64,000 bases of DNA from Lactonifactor sp050944855 (GTDB lineage Bacteria; Bacillota; Clostridia; Lachnospirales; Lachnospiraceae). The notes beneath the pieces were generated by a model, which ran no database searches, was not told the DNA's origin, and was given only the letters and a program-made list of their open reading frames with translations. Shown one piece after another: positions 9,028 to 17,536 of this stretch. The stretch lies in contig JBMNRU010000001.1 in the NCBI GenBank assembly GCA_050944855.1, forward strand, positions 186,001-250,000, read 5' to 3'. The position numbers and the translations under genes are program-made. Numbering within the stretch: the first letter of the stretch is position 1; every line of letters starts with the position of its first letter.

Positions 9028-9039
9028 AGAACTTCCTCC

Positions 9040-10002
9040 TTATTCGTCGTATGAAAATACCGGGTTATCCTCTTCATCCCACTTCACTTTCATCAGCATC
9101 GCATGGCGGTTGGGATTGTAAAGCGGATTTCCAATGATTTCTTTTTCTGTTCTCGCATGATAAACCATAATATCTGTACCATCCGGAAGTTTTGTAAAAC
9201 AATTATGTCCCGGTCCGTAAATACCTTTTGCTTCTTCTGTACGCAAAACGGGATAACGGGACTTTTTCCAGGATAACGGATCTAACAGATCCGAATCCAC
9301 ATCTGCCGTCAGCATGCCTACACAATAAGCCGCACCTGTTTCACTGGCTGAAAACGTAAGGAATAACTTACCGCTCTTATTCTTAATGACAAATGGGCCT
9401 TCATTTACCCAGAAACCGACTCTCTCCCAGTCATAATCCGGGGTAGTAAGAAGTACCTGTTCTGTTTTTAATTTATAGGGTGATTCCATTTCTGCAATAT
9501 ACAGATTGGAAATCTGTTTGCCTACACCTACTTTTTCCGCCCATACATAATAATAAATTCCTTTATTTTCAAATACAGTAGCGTCCAGTGAAAAAGCTTC
9601 AAAAGAAAATTCGTCTCCGTCCGCTCTCTGCATCTTGCCTTTTTCTGTCCAGGTTCCGGTAATCGGATCAGCATCCGCACATTCCAATACATATGGACGC
9701 AGCGCCCAGATATCATCCACATCGCTGCCGGCATAATATACATACCATTTACCCTCCAGGTAATGCAGCTCCGGCGCCCAGATATGCTCACTCATAGGGC
9801 CTTTTTCATGCTTGACCCATATGGTATGCTCTTCTGCTTTGGCCAGTGCTTCCAGGCTTTCTGCCCTTCTTAATACAATTCTGTCATAAGCAGGTACCGA
9901 CGCCGTAAAATAGTACATCCCATCTGTATGACGGTATACATAGGGGTCTGCTCTTTGAGGGATCCACACCTGATTATACTTTAATTTCTGATTTGTACTC
10001 AT
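9040..10002 (-). CDS. GH43 family arabinosidase
   Basis: Inverting five-bladed beta-propeller glycosidase acting on alpha-L-arabinofuranosides or arabinan. The three catalytic acids of the clan can be placed: D19 in QRADPYV (base), D140 in SLDATVF (pKa modulator) and E201 in VNEGPF (acid). The 320-residue protein has no signal peptide, so it should act in the cytosol on imported oligosaccharides. Exact activity (exo-alpha-1,5-arabinofuranosidase versus arabinoxylan-specific) cannot be told by eye. It lies between the araQ-like permease gene and GH51; a 157-base gap with a hairpin precedes it. Start ATG is preceded by GAGGATATTGAG. Confidence 0.9.
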   Translation of the reverse strand: MSTNQKLKYNQVWIPQRADPYVYRHTDGMYYFTASVPAYDRIVLRRAESLEALAKAEEHTIWVKHEKGPMSEHIWAPELHYLEGKWYVYYAGSDVDDIWALRPYVLECADADPITGTWTEKGKMQRADGDEFSFEAFSLDATVFENKGIYYYVWAEKVGVGKQISNLYIAEMESPYKLKTEQVLLTTPDYDWERVGFWVNEGPFVIKNKSGKLFLTFSASETGAAYCVGMLTADVDSDLLDPLSWKKSRYPVLRTEEAKGIYGPGHNCFTKLPDGTDIMVYHARTEKEIIGNPLYNPNRHAMLMKVKWDEEDNPVFSYDE

Positions 10003-10076
10003 TTCTCAATATCCTCCTCTCACCGATATAAAAATAATTTCATCTTGTAATCCCGTCAAAATCCCAACAGAGTAAA

Positions 10077-10123
10077 ATCAGGGCTGATGTATTCCTAAAA
10101 CTTAGTCATACAGCAACCCTGAT
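10077..10123 (-). promoter_or_regulatory. Intergenic hairpin between araQ-like and GH43 genes
   Basis: ATCAGGG and CCCTGAT, extended by imperfect pairing of GCTG..TAT with ATACAGC, can form a hairpin in the 157-base gap. There is no U run after it on the minus strand, so a processing or stability role is more likely than termination. The rest of the gap shows nothing recognisable apart from the GH43 ribosome site. Confidence 0.4.
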
Positions 10124-10159
10124 CACTCTCATACTATGAAATTAAAATTGTCCTATTCA

Positions 10160-11002
10160 TTAACCTTTTACACCGCCGGCAGTCATACCATCAATAAAGT
10201 AAGACTGGAAGCATACGAATAAGACTAAGATCGGAACGATTGCAAAGCAAGAACCTGCAATCAGAATATCGTAATTGTTACCATAAGGTGTCATCAAACT
10301 GGAAAGACCTACAGGAAGTGTTGTGTTCTGCACACTTCTCATAACGATCATTGGCCACAGCAAATTATTCCAGCTCTGCATACCTTCATAGATACCCATA
10401 GATGCGAAAGACGGTTTCATCAAAGGAACCATGATCTTTACATAGATACCATACTCTGTACATCCATCTACACGGGCCGCATCCAAAAAGTCTTTTGGAA
10501 TACCACTTAGGTACTGACGGAAGAAGAATATCAGCATAGGGATAACCATAAACGGTAGAATAACACCCCACATCGTATCGATCGTCTTCATGGCAATTGT
10601 CATACGATACAAAGGAAGAAGAATAATTTCTGTAGGTATCATCATAACAAGAAGTACACACATAAATAATGCGTTCTTTCCCTTGAAATCATACATAGCA
10701 AAACCATAACCTACCATAGAGCTTAACAGCAGTGCTAAAACCACCTGAACTACAGTAATGATTAAACTGTTCCTATACCATGAAAAATATGCATTATTAC
10801 CACTGAATAACATTTTATACGTATCAAAGTTTGCATTATCCCAGTCAATGCTGAAACTCAAACCGTTTCTCATCAACTCGGCACCCGGTCTAAGAGACGC
10901 TGTAAACAGCAGAATAAGCGGTGTCAAAGTAATAAAAGCAACAATCAGGAAAAAGAGAATTAATAAGGTAGTTCCGATTCTGTTCTTTTTTGTCATACTC
11001 AT
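10160..11002 (-). CDS. araQ: Arabino-oligosaccharide ABC permease, MalG/AraQ type
   Basis: Inner-membrane permease of a CUT1-class sugar ABC importer. The 280-residue protein has six predicted membrane helices and the EAA loop GIPKDFLDAARVDGCTEYGI near residue 188, where the ATPase docks. Length and ending (DGMTAGGVKG) are typical of MalG-like subunits. Its start is two bases after the stop of the partner permease, with AAGGAGAGG upstream. The substrate is inferred from GH43 and GH51 neighbours. The operon has no ATPase gene; such systems usually share an MsmX-like ATPase encoded elsewhere. Confidence 0.88.
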   Translation of the reverse strand: MSMTKKNRIGTTLLILFFLIVAFITLTPLILLFTASLRPGAELMRNGLSFSIDWDNANFDTYKMLFSGNNAYFSWYRNSLIITVVQVVLALLLSSMVGYGFAMYDFKGKNALFMCVLLVMMIPTEIILLPLYRMTIAMKTIDTMWGVILPFMVIPMLIFFFRQYLSGIPKDFLDAARVDGCTEYGIYVKIMVPLMKPSFASMGIYEGMQSWNNLLWPMIVMRSVQNTTLPVGLSSLMTPYGNNYDILIAGSCFAIVPILVLFVCFQSYFIDGMTAGGVKG

Positions 11003-11004
11003 AA

Positions 11005-11919
11005 TTAATCCTCTCCTTTCTTAAATGTACCGTTCAGACCAAGCTGAATTATATTTACAATAAGAACAAGGACGATCAGCACGCATCCAACCGCACATGC
11101 CAGTCCGATGTGATTCTGTTCCCAACCCATTCGATAGAGATAACCAACAATGGTAGTACCTACGTTGTTTGGTGATTTATTACCATTAAACAAGATGTAG
11201 GATTCGGTAAACATTGCCATACCACCATATACTGAAATGGTTAATACATAAATAGTTGTTGGTTTTAATAATGGGAGTGTTATATGAAGGAACTTCTGAA
11301 CGGAAGTAGCTCCGTCAATATCGGCAGATTCATATAAATCGCCGGGAATCTGCTGTAAACCTGACAGGTAGTACATCATATTAACACCTGTCCAACGCCA
11401 CAAACAGATCATAAACAAAGCAAGCCATACAGTTCCCTGATTTCTCAGCCAAATCATCGGTTCCATACCGAAAAATCCAATAATTCTATTGAAAAAAGCG
11501 CCTTCCAGTTCACCGAACATTAAACGGAATACTGTACCGGCAACTACAACGGAAGTTAATGCCGGAATAAACATTACGCTTCGGAAAACAGTTTTCGCTT
11601 TCATCAATTTACTATTCAAAGCAGTAGCCAGTAACATTGGGATAGGAATCATCAAACACAATGTTACTACCGTATAAACCAAACTGTTCTTTAAAGATTT
11701 ATAAAAGATTGGATTTAATAGTGTTTCGTAGTTCTTTAAGCCTACCCACTCATTACCAGAACCGGAAACTTTCTGGAAACTCATGATGATAGAATCAATC
11801 AATGGATAGATAAAGAAAATTACAAATGTTAAAAGAAACGGTAGCACAAATACGTAGGGTGCTGCCTTCTGTGAATACAGAAACTTTTGCACTATATTCT
11901 TTTCTTTCACGTTCTCCAC
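11005..11919 (-). CDS. araP: Arabino-oligosaccharide ABC permease, MalF/AraP type
   Basis: Partner permease of the CUT1 sugar importer. The 304-residue protein has an N-terminal cytosolic stretch, then six predicted membrane helices. The family opening AAPYVFVLPFLLTFVIFFIYP and the EAA loop QQIPGDLYESADIDGATSVQ (near residue 200) are clear. Located 137 bases downstream of the solute-binding protein gene, with a large hairpin between them that may set the protein ratio. Substrate assignment rests on context only. Confidence 0.88.
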   Translation of the reverse strand: MENVKEKNIVQKFLYSQKAAPYVFVLPFLLTFVIFFIYPLIDSIIMSFQKVSGSGNEWVGLKNYETLLNPIFYKSLKNSLVYTVVTLCLMIPIPMLLATALNSKLMKAKTVFRSVMFIPALTSVVVAGTVFRLMFGELEGAFFNRIIGFFGMEPMIWLRNQGTVWLALFMICLWRWTGVNMMYYLSGLQQIPGDLYESADIDGATSVQKFLHITLPLLKPTTIYVLTISVYGGMAMFTESYILFNGNKSPNNVGTTIVGYLYRMGWEQNHIGLACAVGCVLIVLVLIVNIIQLGLNGTFKKGED

Positions 11920-11942
11920 CTCCGTATTGAGTCAGAAAAAAA

Positions 11943-12009
11943 ATAAGCCCTCATACGGTAGTTCTCATCTTCCCCTGCCGGTTGCCCGGCAGGGAGCAGA
12001 TGAGCTTAT
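11943..12009 (-). promoter_or_regulatory. Large composite hairpin after the binding-protein gene
   Basis: Nested inverted repeats: outer ATAAGC/GCTTAT, middle TCATCT/AGATGA and a GC-rich inner stem CCCTGCCGG/CCGGCAGGG around a 4-base loop. It sits between the araN-like and araP-like genes. On the minus strand the outer right arm is followed by CCTCATACGG without a U tract, but a poly-T run (TTTTTTTT) follows near 11933-11943. Such hairpins after binding-protein genes commonly protect the upstream message or attenuate read-through. Confidence 0.65.
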
Positions 12010-12056
12010 CGCACAACGGCGCTTCATCTACATTTTGATATTAAACAAATATGCAA

Positions 12057-13472
12057 TTAGTAGATAACTGTTGACTGCTCTGTCTCTAAGATGTCAGCTG
12101 CAGGTGTTTCCGTATCAGATTCAAATACAGTCTGGTAGGTAGTAGAAACTAATACACTGTATGTTGCAGCATAAGCACCAGAGATATCAGGAGCAACCAG
12201 TCCATCAACACCATACTCATCTTTAACTGCATTCAGAGCATCAAATGGGTTGTTCTGGAAGTATGCAACGAATTTGTTGTCTGGGTTATGAGTCATTTCT
12301 TCATCAGACCACAGAGCAACATTGATCGGGTCAAATCCTAAGAGATCCCAGATCAGTCTGTTACCCTCTTCAGATAATTTAGCCCAAGCAAGGAATTCTT
12401 TTGCTAAATCAGCATGTTCGGATGTTGCACATACAGATGTACCTGTACCACCCTGTAATACCATAGGAACATCGCCTTCATTCCATACTGGAACATTGTA
12501 GATAGCGATCTTACCAGCTAAGTCTGGGCAGTAGTCTGTGAAACGTCCCATGTACCACAGAGGCATACCGATAGAAGCAACACCAGCATCGTTCAGGAAA
12601 CCATACCATTCATCAGTATGAACTTTTCCGCCTGGAGCTACGATACAGATACCAAGATCCATCATATCACGGATGTACTCGATAACTTCTGCATGTTCTG
12701 CTGTGTTGATATCTGGTTCGCCATCTTTAACATACTGAATACCTTTTTCTTCCAGCATCAGCTGTGGCAGGAACAGGTCAGTAATTTCAACAGCACACAT
12801 AGGTTTGCCAGTCTTTTCAAGAACTACTTTACCAGCTTCTACATAGTCATCCCATGTAACGATAGTAGCAGGATCAACACCAGCTTCGTTCATGATGTCC
12901 ATGTTGTAGTACATAACAGATGCTCCCAGATGGAAGTCAATTCCGTAGTAGTTATCATCTTTGCCGTACATCGTGATACGGGACATAACTACGTCGTCTT
13001 CATACTGAGAAACAATGTCATTCAGTGGCAGGAAGTAATCGTCTTCCAGGAATGTAGCATAGTGACCGATCTCAACGTCACAGATATCAGGAGCACCAGT
13101 ACCAGACTGAAGTGCAACTAACAATTTTGTATGAACCTGAGATGATTCACCTGTAGATGCAGTTAAGTTGATTGGTTTGTCAGGATTCTGTTCGTTCCAG
13201 ATATCTGCCATCTGTGTATAGAAATCTACGTGCAGTTCCTGGAATGTCCACAGTTCCAATGGTGTACCACCATCAACGAACGTGTTCGTACCAACGGTAC
13301 CTTCCTCATCCGCTGCAGCTGGTTCCTCTGCATCTTCTTCTGCATCAGCATCTTCCTCGGTTGCTTCTGCTGCATCACTGCTGTCAGCATCTTCACTGCT
13401 TCCGCCACAGCCTGTTAACATGGTTCCCACCATAGCTGCACAAAGCAATAAGCTGATCACTTTCTTTTTCAT
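12057..13472 (-). CDS. araN: Lipoprotein sugar-binding protein of the arabino-oligosaccharide importer
   Basis: Extracellular family 1 solute-binding protein (471 residues) that captures sugar for the AraPQ permease. A lipoprotein signal peptide ends at Cys22 (LTGC). It is followed by a highly acidic, Ala/Glu/Asp/Ser-rich linker of about 35 residues, then the bilobed binding domain (TPLELWTFQELHVDFYTQM, then GNRLIWDLLGFDPIN). The start chosen is the ATG for MKKKVIS because the five preceding codons contain the GGAGGAAAAAGC ribosome site. First gene of the operon, with promoter at 13549-13578. Substrate inferred from the glycosidases downstream. Confidence 0.9.
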   Translation of the reverse strand: MKKKVISLLLCAAMVGTMLTGCGGSSEDADSSDAAEATEEDADAEEDAEEPAAADEEGTVGTNTFVDGGTPLELWTFQELHVDFYTQMADIWNEQNPDKPINLTASTGESSQVHTKLLVALQSGTGAPDICDVEIGHYATFLEDDYFLPLNDIVSQYEDDVVMSRITMYGKDDNYYGIDFHLGASVMYYNMDIMNEAGVDPATIVTWDDYVEAGKVVLEKTGKPMCAVEITDLFLPQLMLEEKGIQYVKDGEPDINTAEHAEVIEYIRDMMDLGICIVAPGGKVHTDEWYGFLNDAGVASIGMPLWYMGRFTDYCPDLAGKIAIYNVPVWNEGDVPMVLQGGTGTSVCATSEHADLAKEFLAWAKLSEEGNRLIWDLLGFDPINVALWSDEEMTHNPDNKFVAYFQNNPFDALNAVKDEYGVDGLVAPDISGAYAATYSVLVSTTYQTVFESDTETPAADILETEQSTVIY

Positions 13473-13548
13473 GCTTTTTTCCTCCATTCTTATTTTTTAT
13501 ACATGCCATACGGATCTGTAAAATAATCCTACGACTTTGTATATATAT

Positions 13549-13578
13549 ATAATACCAACTTGTATCACAAATGGTCAA
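13549..13578 (-). promoter_or_regulatory. Promoter of the araNPQ operon with putative operator in the spacer
   Basis: Minus strand TTGACC, an 18-base spacer, then TATTAT. The spacer contains TGATACAAGTTG (complement at 13556-13567), which recurs at the same position in the promoter of the second GH51 gene. A repressor binding here would block RNA polymerase directly. Confidence 0.7.
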
Positions 13579-13651
13579 CATGTTTTTTGCTTTTTTGCAT
13601 AAAAATAACTAAAAAAATAGTACTTTTTTTTCAGTTTGCACAATTTTTGAC

Positions 13652-13706
13652 AAAAAACAAGAGATTGCTCTCATCAATTTGCTTTTTGATAACAAACAAC
13701 CTCTTG
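13652..13706 (-). terminator. Terminator after the second GH51 gene
   Basis: Minus-strand CAAGAGGTTG pairs with CAATCTCTTG (one wobble), followed by TTTTTT. It lies about 25 bases past the GH51 stop and upstream of the araN promoter, so the two arabinose units are separate transcripts. Confidence 0.8.
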
Positions 13707-13731
13707 CTATTTAACGAAACCTGTTTATTTA

Positions 13732-15246
13732 TTACTTGCCTAAACGGATTACATTCCAGGATGCTTTATGCAGCATGCTTCTCAGTGTACCATTTTCCAG
13801 CTGGGACTGCTGTGTTACGGCTGGTTTTACCCTTTCCGTGCCGGCGCTGTTCACAGCCTTCAGATCATCACATTCCAGAACGATATGCTCCAGTACTTTG
13901 TAGCCTTCGAAGCTTCTCACATCTGTTTCCAGAACTACATCCTCTTCCAGATTACGGTTTACTGCAAAAATCGTTACCTCTTCTTTTTCTTCGTTGTATA
14001 CTGCTACAGACTCTACGTCAGTTACTTCATCATGAGTTGCTGTTGCATGTTTGGTAGAAGACAATACCGGAAGCAGAGCTACGCCGCGTCCAAAGCAGGA
14101 TGCATGCATAAATGGATAGAAAATCGTCTGTTTCCAGGAAGCACCGCCGTTTACATCTGTCATGATCGGAGCGATAACATTCACCAGCTGAGCCAGACAT
14201 GCCATCTTTACTCTGTCTGCATGACGGATCAGAGTGATCAGAAGCAGACCTACAAGCAGAGCATCCTCAAAAGTATAGATGTCTTCCAGCAGTGTAGGAG
14301 CTACCTGCCATGGACGGTTTGTTGTAATATCATTCTCTTCTGCTTTGGAATGGAACCATACATTCCACTCATCAAAGCTTAAGTTAATATCCTTTTTACC
14401 GCGTTTTTTTGCTCTTACATAATCACAGGTTGCAATCACAGTGTGAATGAAATCATCCATATCATCAGAATATGCCAGGAAATCATTGCTGTCATCTGCA
14501 TAATTTCCATAGTACTGATGTAAGGATACGTAATCTACATGATCATATGTATATTCCAGAGTAGTTGCCTCCCATTTCGGGAAAGTAGGCATATTTCTGT
14601 TAGAACTTCCGCAGGATACCAGCTCGATGGTAGGATCGATGAGTTTCATGGCCTTAGCCGTCTCTTCTGCCAGTCTTCCGTACTCGTCCATAGTCTTATG
14701 TCCTAACTGCCATGGACCGTCCATCTCATTTCCCAGGCACCATACTTTTACATTATAAGGATCCTTCACACCATGGCTGATACGCAGATCGCTGTATTTT
14801 GTGCCGCTTGGCATATTGCAGTATTCCAGAAGATTCAATGCGTCGGCAATGCCTCTGGTTCCCAGGTTAATAGCCATCATGACATCACTGTTTGCTTCTT
14901 TGGCCCATTTGGAAAATTCACCAAGACCTACTTCGTTTGTCTCTGTGCTTCTCCATGCCAGATCCAGACGTTTGGGACGATTTTCCTTTGGACCCACACT
15001 ATCTTCCCAGAAGAAATTAGATACAAAATTTCCTCCCGGATAACGTACGATCGGTACATTTAATTCTTTCACCAGTTCCAGGACATCTTTACGGAATCCA
15101 TTCTCGTCAGAAAGAGCATGACCCGGCTGATAAATACCGTCATACACACATCTTCCAAGATGTTCTACAAAAGAACCATAAATTCTTTTGTCTACCGGAG
15201 CAATTGTAAATGCTTTATCCAGTACCATTTTTGCTTTTTTTCCCAT
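13732..15246 (-). CDS. GH51 alpha-L-arabinofuranosidase (second copy)
   Basis: Intracellular retaining alpha-L-arabinofuranosidase, 504 residues, no signal peptide. The acid/base E174 is in WCLGNEMDGPWQ and the nucleophile E293 in SFDEWNVW. YPGGNFVSNFFWEDSVGP near residue 70 is the GH51 substrate signature. It resembles Geobacillus/Thermotoga-type AbfA more closely than the first copy does, suggesting different linkage or chain-length preference. The start follows AAAGGAGATAGGAAATCT. It is transcribed alone from the promoter at 15323-15352 and ends at a strong terminator. Confidence 0.95.
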   Translation of the reverse strand: MGKKAKMVLDKAFTIAPVDKRIYGSFVEHLGRCVYDGIYQPGHALSDENGFRKDVLELVKELNVPIVRYPGGNFVSNFFWEDSVGPKENRPKRLDLAWRSTETNEVGLGEFSKWAKEANSDVMMAINLGTRGIADALNLLEYCNMPSGTKYSDLRISHGVKDPYNVKVWCLGNEMDGPWQLGHKTMDEYGRLAEETAKAMKLIDPTIELVSCGSSNRNMPTFPKWEATTLEYTYDHVDYVSLHQYYGNYADDSNDFLAYSDDMDDFIHTVIATCDYVRAKKRGKKDINLSFDEWNVWFHSKAEENDITTNRPWQVAPTLLEDIYTFEDALLVGLLLITLIRHADRVKMACLAQLVNVIAPIMTDVNGGASWKQTIFYPFMHASCFGRGVALLPVLSSTKHATATHDEVTDVESVAVYNEEKEEVTIFAVNRNLEEDVVLETDVRSFEGYKVLEHIVLECDDLKAVNSAGTERVKPAVTQQSQLENGTLRSMLHKASWNVIRLGK

Positions 15247-15322
15247 AGATTTCCTATCTCCTTTCGCTTGACATGTTACTTTTTACAACAGATATACAAT
15301 TTTCATCTGCTGGATTGTCTAA

Positions 15323-15352
15323 ATTATAACAACTTGTATCATGTCCCTGCAA
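15323..15352 (-). promoter_or_regulatory. Promoter of the second GH51 gene with the shared operator-like box
   Basis: Minus strand TTGCAG, an 18-base spacer, then TATAAT. The spacer holds TGATACAAGTTG (complement at 15330-15341), in the same register as in the araN promoter. A related half-site, complement CAACTTGTTTTA at 15350-15361, overlaps the -35 element. Confidence 0.7.
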
Positions 15353-15367
15353 CTTGTTTTACCCGTG

Positions 15368-16225
15368 TTAAACGAAAATTTCGATCAACATTCCTGCCAG
15401 AACACTGGTTCCGTACAGCATCGCCAGAATGGTTACATTTTCTTTCATTTTATGGTTGGACCGGAATAATACCAGCACGCCCACTCCCGCACAGGACAGC
15501 AGGCCTGCATACATTCCTCCGGCGCTTAATACGCCTTCTAAATATAATTGTGTAATGGCAACAGAGGACGCGCAGTTAGGGATCAGTCCCACTAATCCCG
15601 CCAGAAACACACTGCCGAACGGAGAGGCAAAAACGCCCCTCATCAGATTTTCCACACCGTAACATTCCACAATGCCGTTAAGGATCACAGATACCAGAAG
15701 AAGGAATACTGCGATCTGAAGTGAATGTACGGCTGCGGAGTACCATATGCTTCTTTCTTCGCAATGGCAATGGGCATGCTGGCACATTGCATGAATATGC
15801 TGTCTGTCCCCCGTCTCAAACCTGCCGATCTTCACACACAGATCCACAAAAAATCCAGCTGCGACTCCAACGAGAATCTTAACCAGAAGTATTTCTCCGA
15901 TCAGCCCTGCATCGACTCTTGCCGAAAGCAAAATGGGCAGCATCTCATCTGACGTAGACAGATATACTGCCAGAAGCGTGCCCAGAGTAATCACTCTTCC
16001 TGCATATAAATTGGATGCAGCAGCAGAAAAACCACACTGCGGAAACACGCCCAGAATACCGCCTAGCAAAGGTCCCATTTTCCCGGAACGCTGCAGGGCA
16101 GCCACTGTACGCTCTCCTGCCTTATGCTCCAAATACTCCATCGCCAGATAAGTAAAAAACAAAAATGGCAGTAGCTTGGCAGTTTCTATACATGAATGTT
16201 TCAAAACATGGATTACAATTTCCAT
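15368..16225 (-). CDS. ArsP_2-type putative heavy-metal/arsenic efflux membrane protein
   Basis: A 285-residue integral membrane protein of the family annotated as 10-TM putative heavy-metal exporter (also labelled arsenic efflux or putative manganese transporter). Two related halves carry similar glycine-rich motifs: GILGVFPQCGFSAAASNLYA in the first and GLVGLIPNCASSVAITQLYL in the second, each with a conserved Cys. Between them is a His/Cys-rich cytosolic loop (HIHAMCQHAHCHC) likely to bind metal. The ATG for MEIVIH was chosen because the upstream in-frame GTG lies ahead of the AGAGGAAAG ribosome site. It begins 28 bases after the serA-like stop and probably shares its transcript. The metal is unknown. 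Confidence 0.8.
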   Translation of the reverse strand: MEIVIHVLKHSCIETAKLLPFLFFTYLAMEYLEHKAGERTVAALQRSGKMGPLLGGILGVFPQCGFSAAASNLYAGRVITLGTLLAVYLSTSDEMLPILLSARVDAGLIGEILLVKILVGVAAGFFVDLCVKIGRFETGDRQHIHAMCQHAHCHCEERSIWYSAAVHSLQIAVFLLLVSVILNGIVECYGVENLMRGVFASPFGSVFLAGLVGLIPNCASSVAITQLYLEGVLSAGGMYAGLLSCAGVGVLVLFRSNHKMKENVTILAMLYGTSVLAGMLIEIFV

Positions 16226-16253
16226 TCTTTCCTCTACCTTCACTCAAACTATC

Positions 16254-17420
16254 TTAATAATAAATCACGCGGACACTTTTTACTCCGTCGATCTGACGCA
16301 GTTTATTAATCAGAGCCTCATCCGGAACACTGTCACAGTCAATTAATGTGTAAGCGGTATTGCCCCGGCTCTTATTTGTCATATTGGGAAGATTGATCCC
16401 TGCACCGGATAAAATAGACGTAAAGCTCATAATCATGTTTGGCTTGTTCACATTTAAAATGCAGATTCTGCAGGCACATTCTTCCGGCGGCAGAGAACAG
16501 TTCGGGTAGTTAACAGAATTGCGGATACGTCCTGTTTCAATGAAATCACGCAGTTCCTTTACTGCCATAACAGCACAATTCTCTTCAGACTCAAATGTGG
16601 AAGCGCCCAAATGCGGAGTCGCAATTACATTTTTCATCTTACAGGTCTTTGCATTGGGAAAATCTGTCATATAACGCTTTACTTTTCCTTCTTCTAATGC
16701 AGCAGCCATATCCTCGTCCTTTACCAGCAGATCCCGGGCATAATTCAAAATCACCACGCCATCTTTCATTTTAGCGATGGATTCCTTGTTGATCATTTCT
16801 TTTGTGGAATCTACCAGGGGAACATGCAGTGTGATATAATCACAGTTTTCAAAAATAGCATCTGTTGTCTCAACGACTTTTACATATCTGGACAGACGAA
16901 GTGCTCCATTTACAGAAAGGAACGGGTCATATCCATATACATGCATGCCCAGTGCGTCCGCTGCATTGGCAACTTCTATACCGATAGCACCCAGACCGAT
17001 GACGCCCAGAGTCTTTCCTTTGATCTCACAGCCGGCAAACATTTTTTTGCTCTTTTCCATATTTTTGCCGATATTTTCATCATCGCTGTTTTCATATACC
17101 CAGTTGATACCTCCGCTGATATCCCGGGAAGCCATCAGCATACCGGCAATAACCAGTTCCTTTACACCGTTGGCATTTGCGCCCGGCGTATTAAACACGA
17201 CAATACCTTTTTCGGTACATTCTTCGATAGGAATGTTATTGACTCCCGCACCGGCTCTGGCAACAGCCAGCAGCTGATCCGGCAATTCCATGTCATGCAT
17301 ATTTGCGCTGCGGACCAGGACAGCATCTGCTTCCTGTATATTATCCGTCAGCGTGTAATCATTCGTAAAATTTTTGGTTCCCACCTCGGAAATAGCATTC
17401 AAACAACATACTTTCATCAT
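16254..17420 (-). CDS. serA: D-3-phosphoglycerate dehydrogenase-like protein (first copy)
   Basis: NAD-dependent D-2-hydroxyacid dehydrogenase of the SerA type, 388 residues, with a C-terminal ACT domain (MIMSFTSILSGAGINLPNM onward). The NAD-binding GLGAIGIEVANAA, the substrate Arg region NYARDLLVKD and the catalytic His in TPHLGAST are present. The start is the ATG after AAAAAGGAGATTATT; an upstream GTG frame is rejected. It has its own promoter (17468-17496) and precedes the ArsP_2-type gene. A second copy of nearly identical length (42944-44107) sits with serC, so this one may be a differently regulated isozyme or act on another hydroxyacid. Confidence 0.85.
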   Translation of the reverse strand: MMKVCCLNAISEVGTKNFTNDYTLTDNIQEADAVLVRSANMHDMELPDQLLAVARAGAGVNNIPIEECTEKGIVVFNTPGANANGVKELVIAGMLMASRDISGGINWVYENSDDENIGKNMEKSKKMFAGCEIKGKTLGVIGLGAIGIEVANAADALGMHVYGYDPFLSVNGALRLSRYVKVVETTDAIFENCDYITLHVPLVDSTKEMINKESIAKMKDGVVILNYARDLLVKDEDMAAALEEGKVKRYMTDFPNAKTCKMKNVIATPHLGASTFESEENCAVMAVKELRDFIETGRIRNSVNYPNCSLPPEECACRICILNVNKPNMIMSFTSILSGAGINLPNMTNKSRGNTAYTLIDCDSVPDEALINKLRQIDGVKSVRVIYY

Positions 17421-17467
17421 AATAATCTCCTTTTTACTTGCAGCTCCTCTGCTCACATTTTAGGAAC

Positions 17468-17496
17468 AGTGTATCACAAAGCTTTTAAATAGGCAA
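17468..17496 (-). promoter_or_regulatory. Predicted promoter for the serA-like/ArsP_2 unit
   Basis: Minus strand TTGCCT and TACACT with a 17-base spacer, about 45 bases before the chosen start. Together with the terminator at 17537-17571 it shows that the unit is separate from the purine/MtmB-like operon upstream. Confidence 0.6.
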
Positions 17497-17536
17497 AAGA
17501 ATAATCTGATTTTTTGTTATTACGCTCCCACACGTC

